Source: Lycocorax pyrrhopterus obiensis (Eukaryota; Chordata; Aves; Passeriformes; Paradisaeidae). Taken from it: a stretch of 64,000 nucleotides of DNA. Below the pieces are notes generated by a model, which saw only the letters and a list, made by a program, of their open reading frames with translations, did no database searches and was not told the origin of the DNA. Below are positions 25,383-37,619 of the stretch, in pieces. The position numbers and the translations under genes are program-made. The stretch lies in assembly GCA_014706295.1 (NCBI GenBank), contig JACSVZ010000009.1, forward strand, positions 36,591,768 to 36,655,767. The letters are read 5' to 3'. How positions within the stretch are numbered: position 1 is the first letter of the stretch; each line of letters starts with the position of its first letter.

Positions 25383-25620
25383 TTTAAACTAAAAGAGAAG
25401 AGATTTGGATTTGATATTAGAAGTTCTTTACTCAGAGAGGTCTGAGGCTCTGGCACAGGGTGTCCAGAGAAGCTGTTGCTTGGAAGTGTTCAAGAGCAGG
25501 CTGGATGGATCTTGGAGCACCCTGGGAGAGTGCAAGTTGTCCCTGCCCATGGCAGGGGCTGCAACGAGATGGGCTTTATGGTCCCTTCCACCCAAACCAC
25601 TCTGGAATTCCATGATTTTA
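25383..25620 (+). mobile_element. CR1 LINE 3' fragment
   Basis: The sense-strand CR1 tail starts in a degraded TTTTAAACTAAAAGAG block. It passes GATTTGATATTAGAAG, GGCACAGGGTGTCCAGAGAA, a short deletion where CCCTGGATCCC would be, and GTCCCTGCCCATGGCAGGG, ending at CCACTCTGGAATTCCATGA. It is about 240 bases and non-coding. Confidence 0.9.
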
Positions 25621-28600
25621 GGAGATGCATTTTTTTTGGAGAACAACTTGCTTGACCACCACCTGGTGCTCTCGGCCTTTTCACCCCAAATTCACAGAAG
25701 CTGAACTCCTAAAAATGTTGCATTTTCTGCCTGGTAAAATCTCTATACAGTTACAGCACGTGCTGCAAACTAAGGACAACACGAGCAGGACAGGGCCAAC
25801 CTGAGCAGCTGATAGGTCTGAGGTGGCACCTGAGGTCTCAGGCTGGAATGTGCTGGCAGCCAGGCTGCAGCTGAGCCTCCCAGCCTCACCTTGCTTTGCC
25901 CGAATCCCGGGATGCCGCAGTTTTGCCTTTGCCTGTTGAGGAGCACCTCAGGCCTCGCTGCACCACAGCTTTTGGCTCCTTCCCAGCTGGTGGCTGCTGT
26001 GATTATTCCACACTCCATGACTGGCAAATGGGAACTGTTTTACATCCCCTCTGCTTCCCCTGCCTCCTGCTAAACGCAATTTCTGGTCCCCGTGGAAGCA
26101 ATAGCAACTGTCTACACAGTGCACAGTGTTGTGAATCAAGGCCTGGGTAACAAAGAAGTCCTCGCCTCTCCAGGAGCACTCTCAGACCAGATACAAGGTA
26201 CCAGTACAAAGCACCGACACAAAAATCTCCGTGGCAAAAGAAACTTCCCTTCTTTCTGTGGGCCAAACTCCCCGCTGGCTCCCCTGCCCAACAGAGCACC
26301 GTGCCTCAAGCATCAGCCCCTCATTTCTGGCTGCACAGAATTCCTTCCCAGATGCACGTATCAAACCTCTCCAGAACAGCCCCATGTCAATGCACGTCCC
26401 TGTATCTAACCCCTACTCCAACCCTCTCATTTCTGCAGAATAATGAACCTGCAGAAGACGCCGAATTTTCCCTTCGGTTTAACAACGCTACCCCTGCCCG
26501 CTGCTGCCGCGCTGGAAGAGCTGATGTGCTCCATGCCCGCGGTGTGCTCCTGTTAGCCAGAGAAATAATGATAATTTACACCCAACTCACACGCTTTTTG
26601 GGTGTTCCTGCGAGCAATCCAGAGGCGACAGGAACAAATTGATGGAGACAGAAATGGGAGAATCCCACCCTGTCAGAAGATGAATGAGCTGAGCTTGCAT
26701 GATGTGAACCATGGCTGACAGAAGCGAGGGGGAATCAAAGAGTGAGCAACTTTTGACAACACACGCTTCACAGCTCTGACCACTGAGGATCTACATGATT
26801 ATCTCCAGACAAAATAACTGTGAGTAAAAGGCTTACATACACTTAAATTAAACACAGCAGGGTTTTAGTAATCTCTGTTTGCATTTTACTTTCTGTTAAG
26901 AAGGAAATTGCTTGGACTGGGAACATTTCATTTAATGGCATTTTTAGTTACCTTTTGTACTCCTAATGCCATAGTCTAAATTCACCCCAAATTACCCGGG
27001 AAGGCAGAAGAAACTTTTGTCCTTTATTTTTAATTGCCGTAGCTTCCTTACCAATTTTACTAAATTAAATGTGTTTTAAAACATCACCGTGTTTGAAACC
27101 TAATTATCCCAATCTCTGAATGAAGAATAGCTAACAATACAAACCCCATTTATGTAATTTATTTTGCGAAGGAAAATAAATGGAATGCAGTTGCAGTAAT
27201 GATATACATGTTTGCAATTCCACCCTGCTTTCTTCTCTTCCCCACAACAACTCAGGGAAGCTGCATCTCTTTTTTTTTTTTCTTTTTTTTTTTTTAAACA
27301 GATGCTTTAAAAGCATCTCTGCTGTGGCATTTGTTGTATCTGTAGAATGAGGGAAACTCTGCATAATGTCATGTTCTCTCTAAGTGGCATGAAGGGCTTT
27401 TGTTTTGTGTGGTGGGTTGGTTTTTTTGCTGGGTTTTTTTTTTCCTGTTGTAGCTGGTCATGAATGAGGATTATGGCCTGTCGCCCACAATAAGTCATGA
27501 ATGAAGATCATGGCTGGTAATTGTGATGTGCAAAATAAAAAGAGTTGGAGATGCAGGGCTGAGATGCTCTGGGTGTTCAATCATTATTCAACGCACCCCA
27601 GCCAAGTGGAGTTTAATCTTTTCAGACCACCTAGTCCTGAGAACTTAAATTTGGGTTTTGTTGGATAAGCCACCATTTACTCACTGCATTTATCAATTAC
27701 TTGCTGACTTCCCAGTACTTCCAGCTATATTAAGCTCTGTCCCCAGGGGAGAAAATTGCTCCCCACTGATGATCCCAGTGGTTAAAAGCAGGAACACAAG
27801 CAATCCTCACGCAAACAAACAAATAAAACATGGAGAAAAGCATTATTAGAAGAGTTCACTACTACAGCAAGCAAAGAAAACTACTGGCATTTTGCACAGC
27901 AAACTTTCTCACCAGTCAAGAGAATTTTGCTCGAATTTTCTTTCAGGCTTATAAAAAAATTCTCAGGATTTAACACAAAATATAAAGGGCTATTTAAAGA
28001 AAAAATAATAATTTGTAAAAGTAGTATAAATACCATGAGTTCAGTTCATATTTCCACTGCTTTGCTAGGAAGATGCCATCAAGCTCAGTAGCCTGCTCGC
28101 TGTGAGTAAACACTGGGACAAATGTGGTCAAACAATCCAAAATACTTGCTGAAGATTACTTTTACAAACAAGCCTGGGAAATCTGCTTTGCTGTTTTCTG
28201 CTGGGCCGCGTTATTTGCTCTCGGCGAGTGTTCAGATGGGCCCTGACTGGTTTATTCAGACAAATATTTGCAAGACCTTTAAAGTTTGGCCTAAATGTTT
28301 ATTTGTTCCAAAAAAAAAAAAATCATACGAGGACTTTGTTATTCTTCATTCACTTGCCAGCCTTGTTATTCCTCATTTTTAAAGCAGTCAAACATCCAGT
28401 AAGAGAACGGAGACAATGCCCACGTGATTCTGGTGACAAACTGTGTGTTATAAACAATGACTGGTAAAAAATGATCAGTGCTTGAGGGAGGCCAACACTT
28501 GTTTGCACAAACCATCCAGTAAATATTTAGAAATAGCAAATACTTTCCTAGAAATCGGAATTGCTGTGCGAGCAAATCGCCAGCAAGAAGGAGCACAAAA

Positions 28601-31600
28601 CTTGTGTAATGTTTTATTTGCCATGAAAAAAAATTGTGCCACTTGTGCCTGAATATTTCAAACAGAAAAACTGAACTCAAGCATTTCTTTACATCCCTTC
28701 CAACTCAACTGGTTATTAGCAGCTCTTCTAGCTAAGGATACTCCTTGGGATTCTTTAAAAGATATTTCTTAAATTAGGTAAATCACAGAGCTATTTAGAC
28801 TTGCTCTTGGGAAGCCCGAAATTCAATTTTTGGTCGTGTTTCGGGTTTTTTCTTTTCTTTTTCAAATGTGTTTCTTTCCTTGTGCACATGTGCTACTCCT
28901 GCTACTTGCTCACATTCCTACATCAATTTTATCCTAGAAAAATCTTTAAACATCAACTTTTAAATTTAATTTTATTATTTCTAGGGGAAAGAAAGAGCAT
29001 TAAAATATTTAACACGTGGCCAGCGGATAGAAGGAAAATAAACACATCAGCTGAGGTCTTCCAGCTTTCTTGGTGTCTCTTTATAGTCTTAAAAAGGGCA
29101 GAAATATCAACATCTACTTCATGAAATATAATAATGGTGACCAAAGTGTAAGTTTAAAATGAGTTTGCCTATTAGCTGGGAAGCATTTATTTATGCAGTG
29201 CTGAGAAAAGCTGGAGCTGAAAATATCCCTTCAGGTTCACAGACATTAAAGCACATTATTAGGAGCTGTGGCACACCAACACACAGGTATCACCCAATTT
29301 CATTACTACCTGGTTAATTAACCTGCTTAAAGTGTGAAAGTTGGCACCTTGTCATTAGAATCCATGGGAATAACTAATGAGAAGCCACGAAATACTTTAT
29401 TTCTCAATTAAAAACCCCGAAAGAAGAGGTTTTGTCTCATTATTCCTCTTTCCTGTTACCACCTAGGCAAAGCCAAGAAGACTTTGTAAAACTTAAATGT
29501 CTAAAAAAAAAAAAAAATCCTCTCCGTAACCTCTTAGGAAACACTTCACAGATCTTTAATAAAATGTGGTGTTATCCAACACCAACGAGCAAGCCAAGGA
29601 GTTTTCAGGGAAAACGCATTCAGTAGCCAGCAGGAATGTGAATATGAGTCCTTTAATTTAATAGGATTTATTTGCTATTCTTTTTTAGTGTATCTAGAGG
29701 TCAAAGAGGCAAAAAAGGCAAACTTGAGTTATCAATCGAGAAGAAATTCCAGGATAAATAGGGACCTTGTTTTCTATGAACAAACAGCCTGCAAATGAGT
29801 AGTATTTCTTATAAGTGTAGTCATTTAGGATTAACAATTTATGGGAAAATGAACTTCAGTTTCAGAAAAAGGTTGTTATGAGAGTGGGTTATTAATTTTC
29901 ATTAGTTTTGCCATATTTGCCACTTTGGGGAACGTTCACCTTAATTTACAGATAAAGGAGCAGGTTCAGGAAAGATTTAAACACCTAAATATCACTTGAG
30001 GTGTTTGAGTCTGAAGTCTGGGTTCTCAGAATGACTTCTCAAAAAAATCCAGGGTTAAACAGCAAAAGAGTCACTGAGGCTGCTCTGCATCCAGTGTAGC
30101 TAAGATGAAAAAAAAAAATATATATATACACATGGAAAATTAGATGCTGAGGGCATTATGGAGGTCACACCCCTGGGGCACTGGGATGTGAAATTCTCTG
30201 TAGATATCCAAGCCACTGACAGCAGGATGGGCAAGGGTGTTCCCCTGAGCAGCAGATGGGCATTAATGAGATAAACTGGGAGAGCAGCTCTCGAGATTAA
30301 ACTTGTGGCATGAGGAGGAACCGAGAGAAAAAAAGTAAGAAATCTGAGGCGTTTTTTTTTTTTTAGTAAGAGATGTGGAAGGAATGAGTATCCTGAAGAA
30401 GAGGGGAAGATGGTGATTATGGGCATCAGAGGGGAAAATTTAAAGCTGTAATTGAAAGCATTAGATACAGGTTTAGGGAAAAAAAAGTTGTCCCAACCTG
30501 AGATACATTGAGAAATAACAGCGAATGGTCTTGGGAATTGTCTGGCTCCGTGGGAAAGGAAAAAACCAAAGAAATAAAAGATAATCCTCCCACTACGGAT
30601 TTTCATTTCTTGTGAGTGTCAGTAAGTTTAATTTTTGAGAAGAAACTTGGGAGTGGGCTGAGTGTAGTACATTCCTGAGAAAAGATCCCTCCTTGCTTGC
30701 TTTGCTCCCTCCATCCCTGGAGACTCAGACGCAGCCCCACTGAGAGCTCCAGGCTGGCACAAGGACCCTCCCAGCCCCGGCATCCCACTGGAAGCATCCC
30801 TGCCTGGCTCCAGTCCTGCCCCTTCGTTGTAACCTCAGAGTAAAAACTGAAAGCAAAGAGCAGAGGCAGAGCAGTTTCCTGTTACTTGTTCCTAAAAAAA
30901 AAATTAAAAAAAATCAGATGCTCTCCCGTGATTGGAAACCAAGAAAGAAAAAAGGAGAAGAGGAAATGAGGTAACTGAAAATTTGCCGACCTCTTCAGAT
31001 TTTTGTTACTGCTTTGGTTGTAGTGTCACCAGTGGTGACAGGTGACACACGACTTCCCCAAAAAACTAAAAAAAAAAATTCCTGTTTGTGTTTGTTTCGA
31101 TTGCTGTCATGATTTATGGCAGGGGTACCAAAAATCCCCCCTGTCCACAGGCCTTTGGTCTAAATTTAAAGTCCAATCTGACACTGGGCTGCTTAAACAT
31201 CTTCATGTAGTCTGAGTTTAGGCAGGGAATAAAGGAGATGTAACTTGAAAACTATGGCAGAACTGGTTAAAAATGTGTTGTCTGGGGTTTTTTTGGTTCC
31301 TATTCATAACAGAACTATTTCATGGCAATAGGTTTGCTTTTTCCTTGAAAGCCTCTTATTTCACTGAAAATCAACACATATGAAAACTAAAATATTTCCC
31401 CTTTTCTTGTCTTTCCTGATGGGGAGAAAACTTCCCCAAAGGGCAGAGACGTGCCCAAGGAGCACAGGCTCCCAGGCAGCACCTTGGTTCACCTGCCTGC
31501 AGACAGAGACTCCCAGCCACCAAAACCGAAATATTTTAACTGGTTTTGTCAGTGCAAAGAGGATCTGTTTTGTTTCCAGAAAGCAGAAACCGACTGCAAG

Positions 31601-31641
31601 GTCTTGGCTTTGCAAGGCAAGAGAAGAAATACAGATCGTGT
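25621..31641. other. unique DNA; GC-richer start, AT-rich remainder
   Basis: 25.8-26.6 kb is richer in G+C, with overlapping ORFs on both strands (up to 113 codons), none recognisable. The rest is AT-rich. Tracts lie at 27270-27295 (T), 28310-28322 (A), 29502-29516 (A), and 30107-30131 (A followed by alternating TA and CA). No gene, RNA gene or transposon is supported. Confidence 0.55.
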
Positions 31642-31690
31642 GTTGGAAGGGAACTCAAAAACCATCCAGTTCCAACGCCACTTCTGTGGG
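31642..31690 (-). mobile_element. CR1 LINE, very short 3' fragment
   Basis: About 49 bases contain GTTGGAAGGGAACTCAAAAA and CCATCCAGTTCCAACGCC, the antisense 3' end of CR1. The terminal octamers are missing, so both ends of the element have been lost. It is short but specific, since both blocks are in the right order and spacing. Confidence 0.65.
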
Positions 31691-34654
31691 AAGAAGGGTT
31701 TCTTTACTCGTTCTTTCTGGATTAATGATCCAAATAGAGAATGAGACAAAAAAAATGTAGAGAAAAAAACAATATATGCCACCATTTCACCTCTGCTCAT
31801 CCACACGAATGCACACATGTGCACACTCACACTCACATCCCCAATGGATGAACTTGGAAGTTTTTGCTCCCGAAAAGCAGCTTTAGATGATCTTATTTAT
31901 TTATTAGGACTACTGTTCAATTTATATTTTGGCTTGCTATTTATTATGCAAAATAACACGCTCATATTTTATTCAGCAGAGCATTTGATTAGTGTAAAGC
32001 TTTATTTGCTGGCCTGCATAACAGCATTTTGTCTCGTCTGCAGGCAATGTAAGATATCCCAGATCGTTCATAATTCTGACTGACTCCAAAAGAGAAAACT
32101 CTCAAAAGGCTGAAACTCTTTCTCAGCACGTAGATGGCAGCAGGGCCTTTGGTTATACCAAGTTACAAGTTAATTTTGTCTTTGATGGAGTGACTTGCTA
32201 CTTTTAACAGTAAATAAACTTTTTTTTTCCACAGGAGATTGTCAATTGCTGAAGGTATCTCAGGATCCTGTGAAAAAAATACTCTTTTCTTTAGTGTACA
32301 GTCTCTGAAGTCTCCTGGCCAGCACTTCCATATTCAGAGTCTGTTTCTGGTTTTTAGAGTGGTCTGCAATCTTTTAAGATCTTTTTAATCTAAATCTATG
32401 GCATTTTATTAGTTTTCAGGTATTTGATAGATGTTCTTTTTTATTAAGATGAATATAAAACATTTTAAGATTTGTCTGCATTAAAGGTAGACAAAAAAAC
32501 CCCATAAAATAAATATTTCTGGTGTGCTCCAACCCAAGTAACCAAGGAAGACCAGATGACTTCAAAAGCTGTCTTTAGTTATCTGTATAAAGATAATTCA
32601 AATCATTTTCATTTAAAATACATTCAAAGAAAAAAAAAAGCTACACTGCAGGGTACGGAATAGATGATAACCAATAAAATGGGAAAACAACCTAGGAAGG
32701 CCAGTCCAGGAAGCCACAAGTGTATAAACTCAATGTATTTACTTTAAATAACAAATTCTGAGCCTGATTCACAATTACTGACTCCAGCACATGGAGGGAG
32801 GAAAAATAGTTTGAATATTTTAAGGGGGAAAGCCCAGGCTGGTTTTCCCTGATACAAGACCCTGAATGAGGAAAACTTCTTGTCTTCCACACTACAACCA
32901 AGATCCTCTTTAGGGCAATATTTTGTGTAGCCCCCACTGGGGTGGGGAGAGCAATGCTCCCAAAAAGAGGGGGAAATTTGCTTTTTTCCCCAAAAAAGAT
33001 TTTTCTGGGAAGAAACACGGCATAGAAGGACCCCACAGGCAACCTGAGAGAAATGCGCCTCTATGTAAAACTACTTTTTAAAGGAGAGAAAAAAGAGAAA
33101 AAAACCAAAAACACCAACCAACCACCAAATATGAATAAAAAAAATCTTCTTCTCAGGGCAAGGGAAAGCTGTCTCAGCAGCATCACTTTTAAAATGGATA
33201 AAAGCCCTTCTCAGAGCTGAAGATAAATCAGTGGCACCAGCTTTAACAAAGAGAGAAACCTTACTTAGGGCTAAGAGACAGCAGGAGTGGTAGGAGTACC
33301 AGCTGGAACAGAGATGCACATCAAAGAAATTAGAGCCCTTTGGCTGAAGAAATTACATGGATACTATAAACTAATAACTTTAAATATTAAAAAACCCTTT
33401 TCAGGCTACAGCAAAGACACACGTTACAAGCAGCCAGCCCAAGGTTAGCAAGCACTGAGTGAGCACAGCCCCTCAGAACCAGAGACCTTCACCTTGGTGC
33501 CTCCCAGGTAACAAAGTGAATTGTTTAATCCCTACTGGTTAAAGACACAGCTTGCTACGCCGGTTTACTTTTTTTCCCCCGCTCTCCCCATGCTTTTTAG
33601 TCTCTGTTAAAATACATTTGTTAATCATGGAGCAAAGTTGCACAAAATGTTCTGTCTCAGAACAAGGAGTTACACACAGCCTGTGTTTCGCTCCGCGCTG
33701 AAGCAACAGCTTGCTTTTCAGCATGACTCTGGCTTTTCCCTTGCCCTAGACGTTAGGCTTTAGAGAGTTAAATTTAAGGTCTAATTTTCTTTACCAGCAG
33801 AATGTATCTCATTTGCTATCAGTGCATGCAGTAGACTTTTTGTCAACATGGTAATTCAAGGAGAAAGTCAGGCTCTCTTTGTTACCAGATTTACAATGGT
33901 TCCTTGAAAAGACAGCTTGTGTATACCTCCTGCCTCACTAGAATACTTGCTTGCTTGGCTCCTAACAATGGCTCATTAAATTCAGTCAAACTAGTATGAA
34001 ACTTACCTTCAAGCAGTTTCACTTGCTGAACCCCATTCTCAAAGGATTTTCTAATCTGCAATTTCTATTTTAGACTTTGAGCAGGAAATTGGAGAGAAAA
34101 GAGCACGGAGCACTTTCTGCAGAAACACCCAAACAAAACAATACTTGATGATACCGTTTCAGAGGCAGAATAGATTTGTGTCACTCCTGTTTTGAAGGCA
34201 ATCACGCTCACAACATTTATTCTTAAAGCAGGAGCATTCCCTGATCGCTTTGGCTGTAATTAATCTCATACTGGAAGAGAAACCAAGGCTTTTAGCAAAC
34301 TTTCTTTTTTTTTTCCCCCTGAAATCTGTTACTTGGCCAGTCTGCACAAGAAGGTACAAACCATACAGAGCTCATTACTGGCTGAACTTTTCATTTACAC
34401 TTCTCACGACAACCCCCCAAAAAGCTGAGATTTAGCTGGACAACCAGCAGCACAAGGACAGAATTTTCCCCTTCTTGCTACAAGTGAGAATAATTCAGAT
34501 TGGTAAAGCTTTATATGAATCTCTTGATACACCATTTTCTCACTCCTTTTGCTATAGAGTATCTTCTTCAGCACCGAGGTTGTGGCCAAACCTCATGTAT
34601 TTCACATAGCAGTTAAAGAAGGGAAAAGTCACAAATGAAATCCCCCAGAAAAGG
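31691..34654. other. unique DNA around the 31.9-kb block
   Basis: Apart from the regulatory-looking block at 31870-32075 and an acceptor-like TTTTTTTTCCACAG ending at 32234, I see no gene or transposon. The ORFs up to 116 codons on the minus strand (32692-33042) have random composition. A-runs lie at 32628-32639. Confidence 0.5.
31870..32075. promoter_or_regulatory. candidate conserved non-coding element
   Basis: This is the most enhancer-like block in the window: about 200 AT-rich, non-repetitive bases with a TTATTTATTTATTAGG run, ATTTATTATGCAAAATAAC (an octamer-like ATGCAAAA), TTTGATTAGTGTAAAGC and CTTTATTTGCTGGCC. The plus strand also happens to be open for 88 codons (31817-32083), encoding a leucine-rich peptide. 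That is unusual for DNA this AT-rich, but the peptide matches no family I know and constraint on DNA words could explain it. It lies about 160 bases before a strong acceptor-like site at 32234. Confidence 0.35.
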
Positions 34655-34805
34655 TCACAGAATCATAGACTATGCTGAGTTGGAGGGGATCCACAAGGAT
34701 CATCGAGTCCAACTCCTGGCCCTGCACAGGACACCCCAAGAATTCCACCATGTGCCTGAGAGCATTGTCCTAACGCTTCTTGAATTCTGACAGACTTGGT
34801 GAAGA
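34655..34805 (-). mobile_element. CR1 LINE 3' fragment, different subfamily
   Basis: The antisense CR1 tail starts TCACAGAATCATAGACTATG and then GAGTTGGAGGGGATCCACAA, followed by CATCGAGTCCAACTCCTGG, CCCTGCACAGGACACCCCA and TGTGCCTGAGAGCATTGTCC. This set of blocks (GATCATCGAGTCCAACTCCTGGCC) marks another CR1 subfamily from the 'GGTTTGGGTTGGAAGG' copies. It is about 150 bases and non-coding. Confidence 0.88.
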
Positions 34806-37008
34806 TGCTGGGGTTTGGTGTCTCACATAATTATACATAAGAAAACATGAGTGTGTATACATTTATTTATTTGTTTTTAGGAGGGGATGTTCATGTTTCA
34901 ATAACCTCTTACTGCCTGACACAGAAGGTGATGAAGAATCTGTAGGTGATCAGACAGTCCCAACTAAGGCATCGAGGACGTTGCCTTCCCCATTCCCTTT
35001 GTTTTGCTCCCACCCCTGGATTCCACGTGCAAAGCTCAGCACAGAAATGTCCTTGCACATTTAAACCCTTCCACGTAACCCCACTGCCTTTCCTTGTCCT
35101 GCCACCAGGAATGGTCTGCCATGGATTCCCAGTCCTGGGAACAGCACATGGCTGCTCTAACACGGGGTTTGTATCCCATGGGCAGCTCAGACCACACGTG
35201 CAGTACAGCAAAAGTGCCATCTGGAAGTAATTCCCCGTTATTACTTCTTATCAGGACTGCTGAGGGGTTTTTATTTATCAAGCATAAATGAATCATAGGG
35301 CAAACCGATGTCTGCTCATTAAACTATGAAAACTTATTAGGCTATCCTTTTACTGCTCAAAATAGAAGTCTAATAGAGGTAGGCTCGATCATGCTAACCT
35401 ACAGCATGAATGTGACATGCAAAGGAAGAAATAGAGTGAAATCTGTCTCAGTTATGCCAGGAAATTACATATTCTTCTTAAAGTAAAATAAACACTTGAC
35501 AAAGCTGTTAATCATCCCTAGTGGAAAGGATTTACAGATTCAATATTAAGATGATGAGCTTCCCACTGGTCTTAGGAGCACTATAGTCAAATGAATCAAT
35601 TTTCCTCTGAAATCATTTAGATAAAAATTACATTCACATTGAAGAATATGAATGGTTTGAATGCTAAGATGTCACTTTAAAAATGTGTCGTCCCTCCAGT
35701 GAGCTCCTATTAGTCCTCAGTTAATATTTAGTATATTTTGAATGAAAAAATCAAAGCTGCTATCTTATATGTAAATTGTGTATCTGTAAAGTACCACATA
35801 GGCTCACGTACTTTTTTCCCTTACAGAAACAGTGTTGCATAAACATACACAGTCTGCAGAGCCTGAATTAAAAAAATATACATTGAAGACTGATTTTTAA
35901 ATATCACTCGTACCCAGACATTTCACATCAAACCACACTAAAGGTCCGCTTCAGAAAAATAAATTTGCACATTAAATAGCAGAAGAATAAAGAATACGTA
36001 TTTATCTTGATTAAGATGATTTCATAAAAGCTCTCAACAATTAAGGGGTTTGGGTGTTTTTTTTTCAGTAATTTGAAACAATGCTTTGTTGAGAACATAT
36101 TTGAAAATTTACCTGCAGTTAAAGAGTATCTGGGGACTCCACTTAAAAAAAAAAAAAAAGGCAAACAATTTTTAGAAGTTATCCATTCAAAGAGAGAGGG
36201 AGAGAGAGAGAAAAAGAAAGAAAGAGGCAGGGAGATTACAGAATTTAATGATTAAGAATGTGTGCAGTGCAGTATAAGTACATTTGTTTCCTTGGAAACA
36301 AACTAGTACTGTTGCACCGAAGAAATTTGTAAGCATTAAAAAATTCTGTAATCAGGCCCCAGGAGAACATATTAAATTTTTTAAAAGGGATAAATATTTG
36401 ACATTCCTGGCCGTTCCCTGACTGTACTTGTTGATGAGGCCTGCTGTCAATGGGTGGTGTTCCTGACGTGGGGGAAACGGGTCCGACACGTGAACCTGCA
36501 CAGCCAAAACCGCTCTTTTAACTGGTTAATCCATCCAGCAGGATCAACAACTCCGGAATCCACAGGCAGATTCAGATCTTTTAAGTAGTGGGTAGATGGC
36601 AAATGCAGCTAAACGCAAATAAAGGTAGACTACCAAACCTGCAATAAAGGTTCAAAGGGGGAATTATTTAGAAGAGGGACTTAAACCTCAGCCTAAGTCA
36701 CCCTTACTTGCAGAAAGCAGCAGGATGGCTCCCAGGGAGAAGACAGGACAATAATGATCCCATTTATGCCAGGTACAAATTGTACCTATTGGACTTCTGG
36801 ACTTTTAATTGATTCAAATAAAACAAAAGGCTCGAAACTCTTGAACCTTCCCTTGTTTCACAACAAGACTCAACACAGTTTTTCCAGCTGCACAGGAAGG
36901 CTTATTTTACTTTGGTTTTGCTAACAAGAAACAGAACCAGAGGAGCAAAGAAATCAAAAGAAATTCAATTTACAAGGTGGAGGAAAAATATCCAGAACAC
37001 TGCAAGAA
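34806..37008. other. unique DNA with a polypurine tract and a palindrome
   Basis: No gene is recognised. A polypurine GA-rich tract runs at about 36190-36232, just after a 15-base A-run at 36145-36159. The palindrome TTTGTTTCC-TT-GGAAACAAA lies at 36283-36302. A non-repetitive AT-rich block at 35270-35530 (TTTTTATTTATCAAGC, TTGACAAAGCTGTTAATCAT) looks regulatory but cannot be confirmed. Confidence 0.5.
36283..36302. repeat. 20-bp palindrome
   Basis: TTTGTTTCC and GGAAACAAA are perfect inverted arms around TT. The arms contain forkhead-like TGTTT words, and the centre GTTTCCTTGGAAAC resembles the symmetric X-box bound by RFX factors, although with T instead of a purine at the fourth position. 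It could be a dimer binding site or chance. Confidence 0.6.
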
Positions 37009-37346
37009 ACAGTACCCAAAGAGGTTCTAAAAGAGCTGGAGAGGGACTTTGGACAAGGGCATGGAATGACAGGACAAGGGGGAATGGCTTCACACTGATG
37101 GAGGGCAGGACTAGATTAGAGATAGGAAGAAATCCTTCCCTGTGAGGGTGCTGAGGCCTTGGCACAGGGTGCCCAGAGAAGCTGTGGCTGCCCCTGGATC
37201 CCTGGAAGTGCCCAAGGCCGGGTTGGATGGGGTTTGGAGCAGCCTGGGATAGTGGAAGTTGTCTCTGCACATGGCAGGGGGTGGAATGGGATGGTCTTAA
37301 AAGTCCCTTGCAACCCAAACCATTCCATGATTCCGTGATTTTATGA
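37009..37346 (+). mobile_element. CR1 LINE 3' fragment
   Basis: The sense copy is about 340 bases. It opens in a degraded AGTACCCAAAGAGGTTCTAA and then AGAGCTGGAGAGGGACTTTG, passes GACAAGGGCATGGAATGACA, GGTGCCCAGAGAAGCTGTGG and CACATGGCAGGGGGTGG, and ends AACCATTCCATGATTCCGTG with two or three octamer repeats. It is very similar to the copies at 14.7 and 63.2 kb. The 141-codon antisense ORF here is a by-product. Confidence 0.93.
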
Positions 37347-37490
37347 GCTATTACTTTGATGCAATGCCCATCTGCAAATGGAAATGACACCAGTAAGGCA
37401 GAAGAACTTTGGTTCTGGTTGGGTGACTATAAATACCTATTTTTCTGCTCACTTAGTGTATGGTGACCTCACCCAGGCTGTAGCTCTACA

Positions 37491-37619
37491 GCAGTAAGGT
37501 CATTCGCCCTGGAATTCCATATGGATTTGTCTGGCAGTAATGTCATTCGCCCTGGAATTCCATATGGATTTATCTGGCAGTAATGCCATTCACCCTGGAA
37601 TTCCATACAGACTTACCTG
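37491..37619. repeat. tandem repeat, three 43-bp units
   Basis: There are three exact-length units starting at 37491, 37534 and 37577. Each begins GCAGTAA and carries the core CCCTGGAATTCCATA. The first two units differ at only two or three positions and the third is more diverged, so the array probably grew by a recent duplication of an older pair. The unit contains the palindromic TGGAATTCCA. It lies 145 bases downstream of a CR1 end, in unique DNA. Confidence 0.95.
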
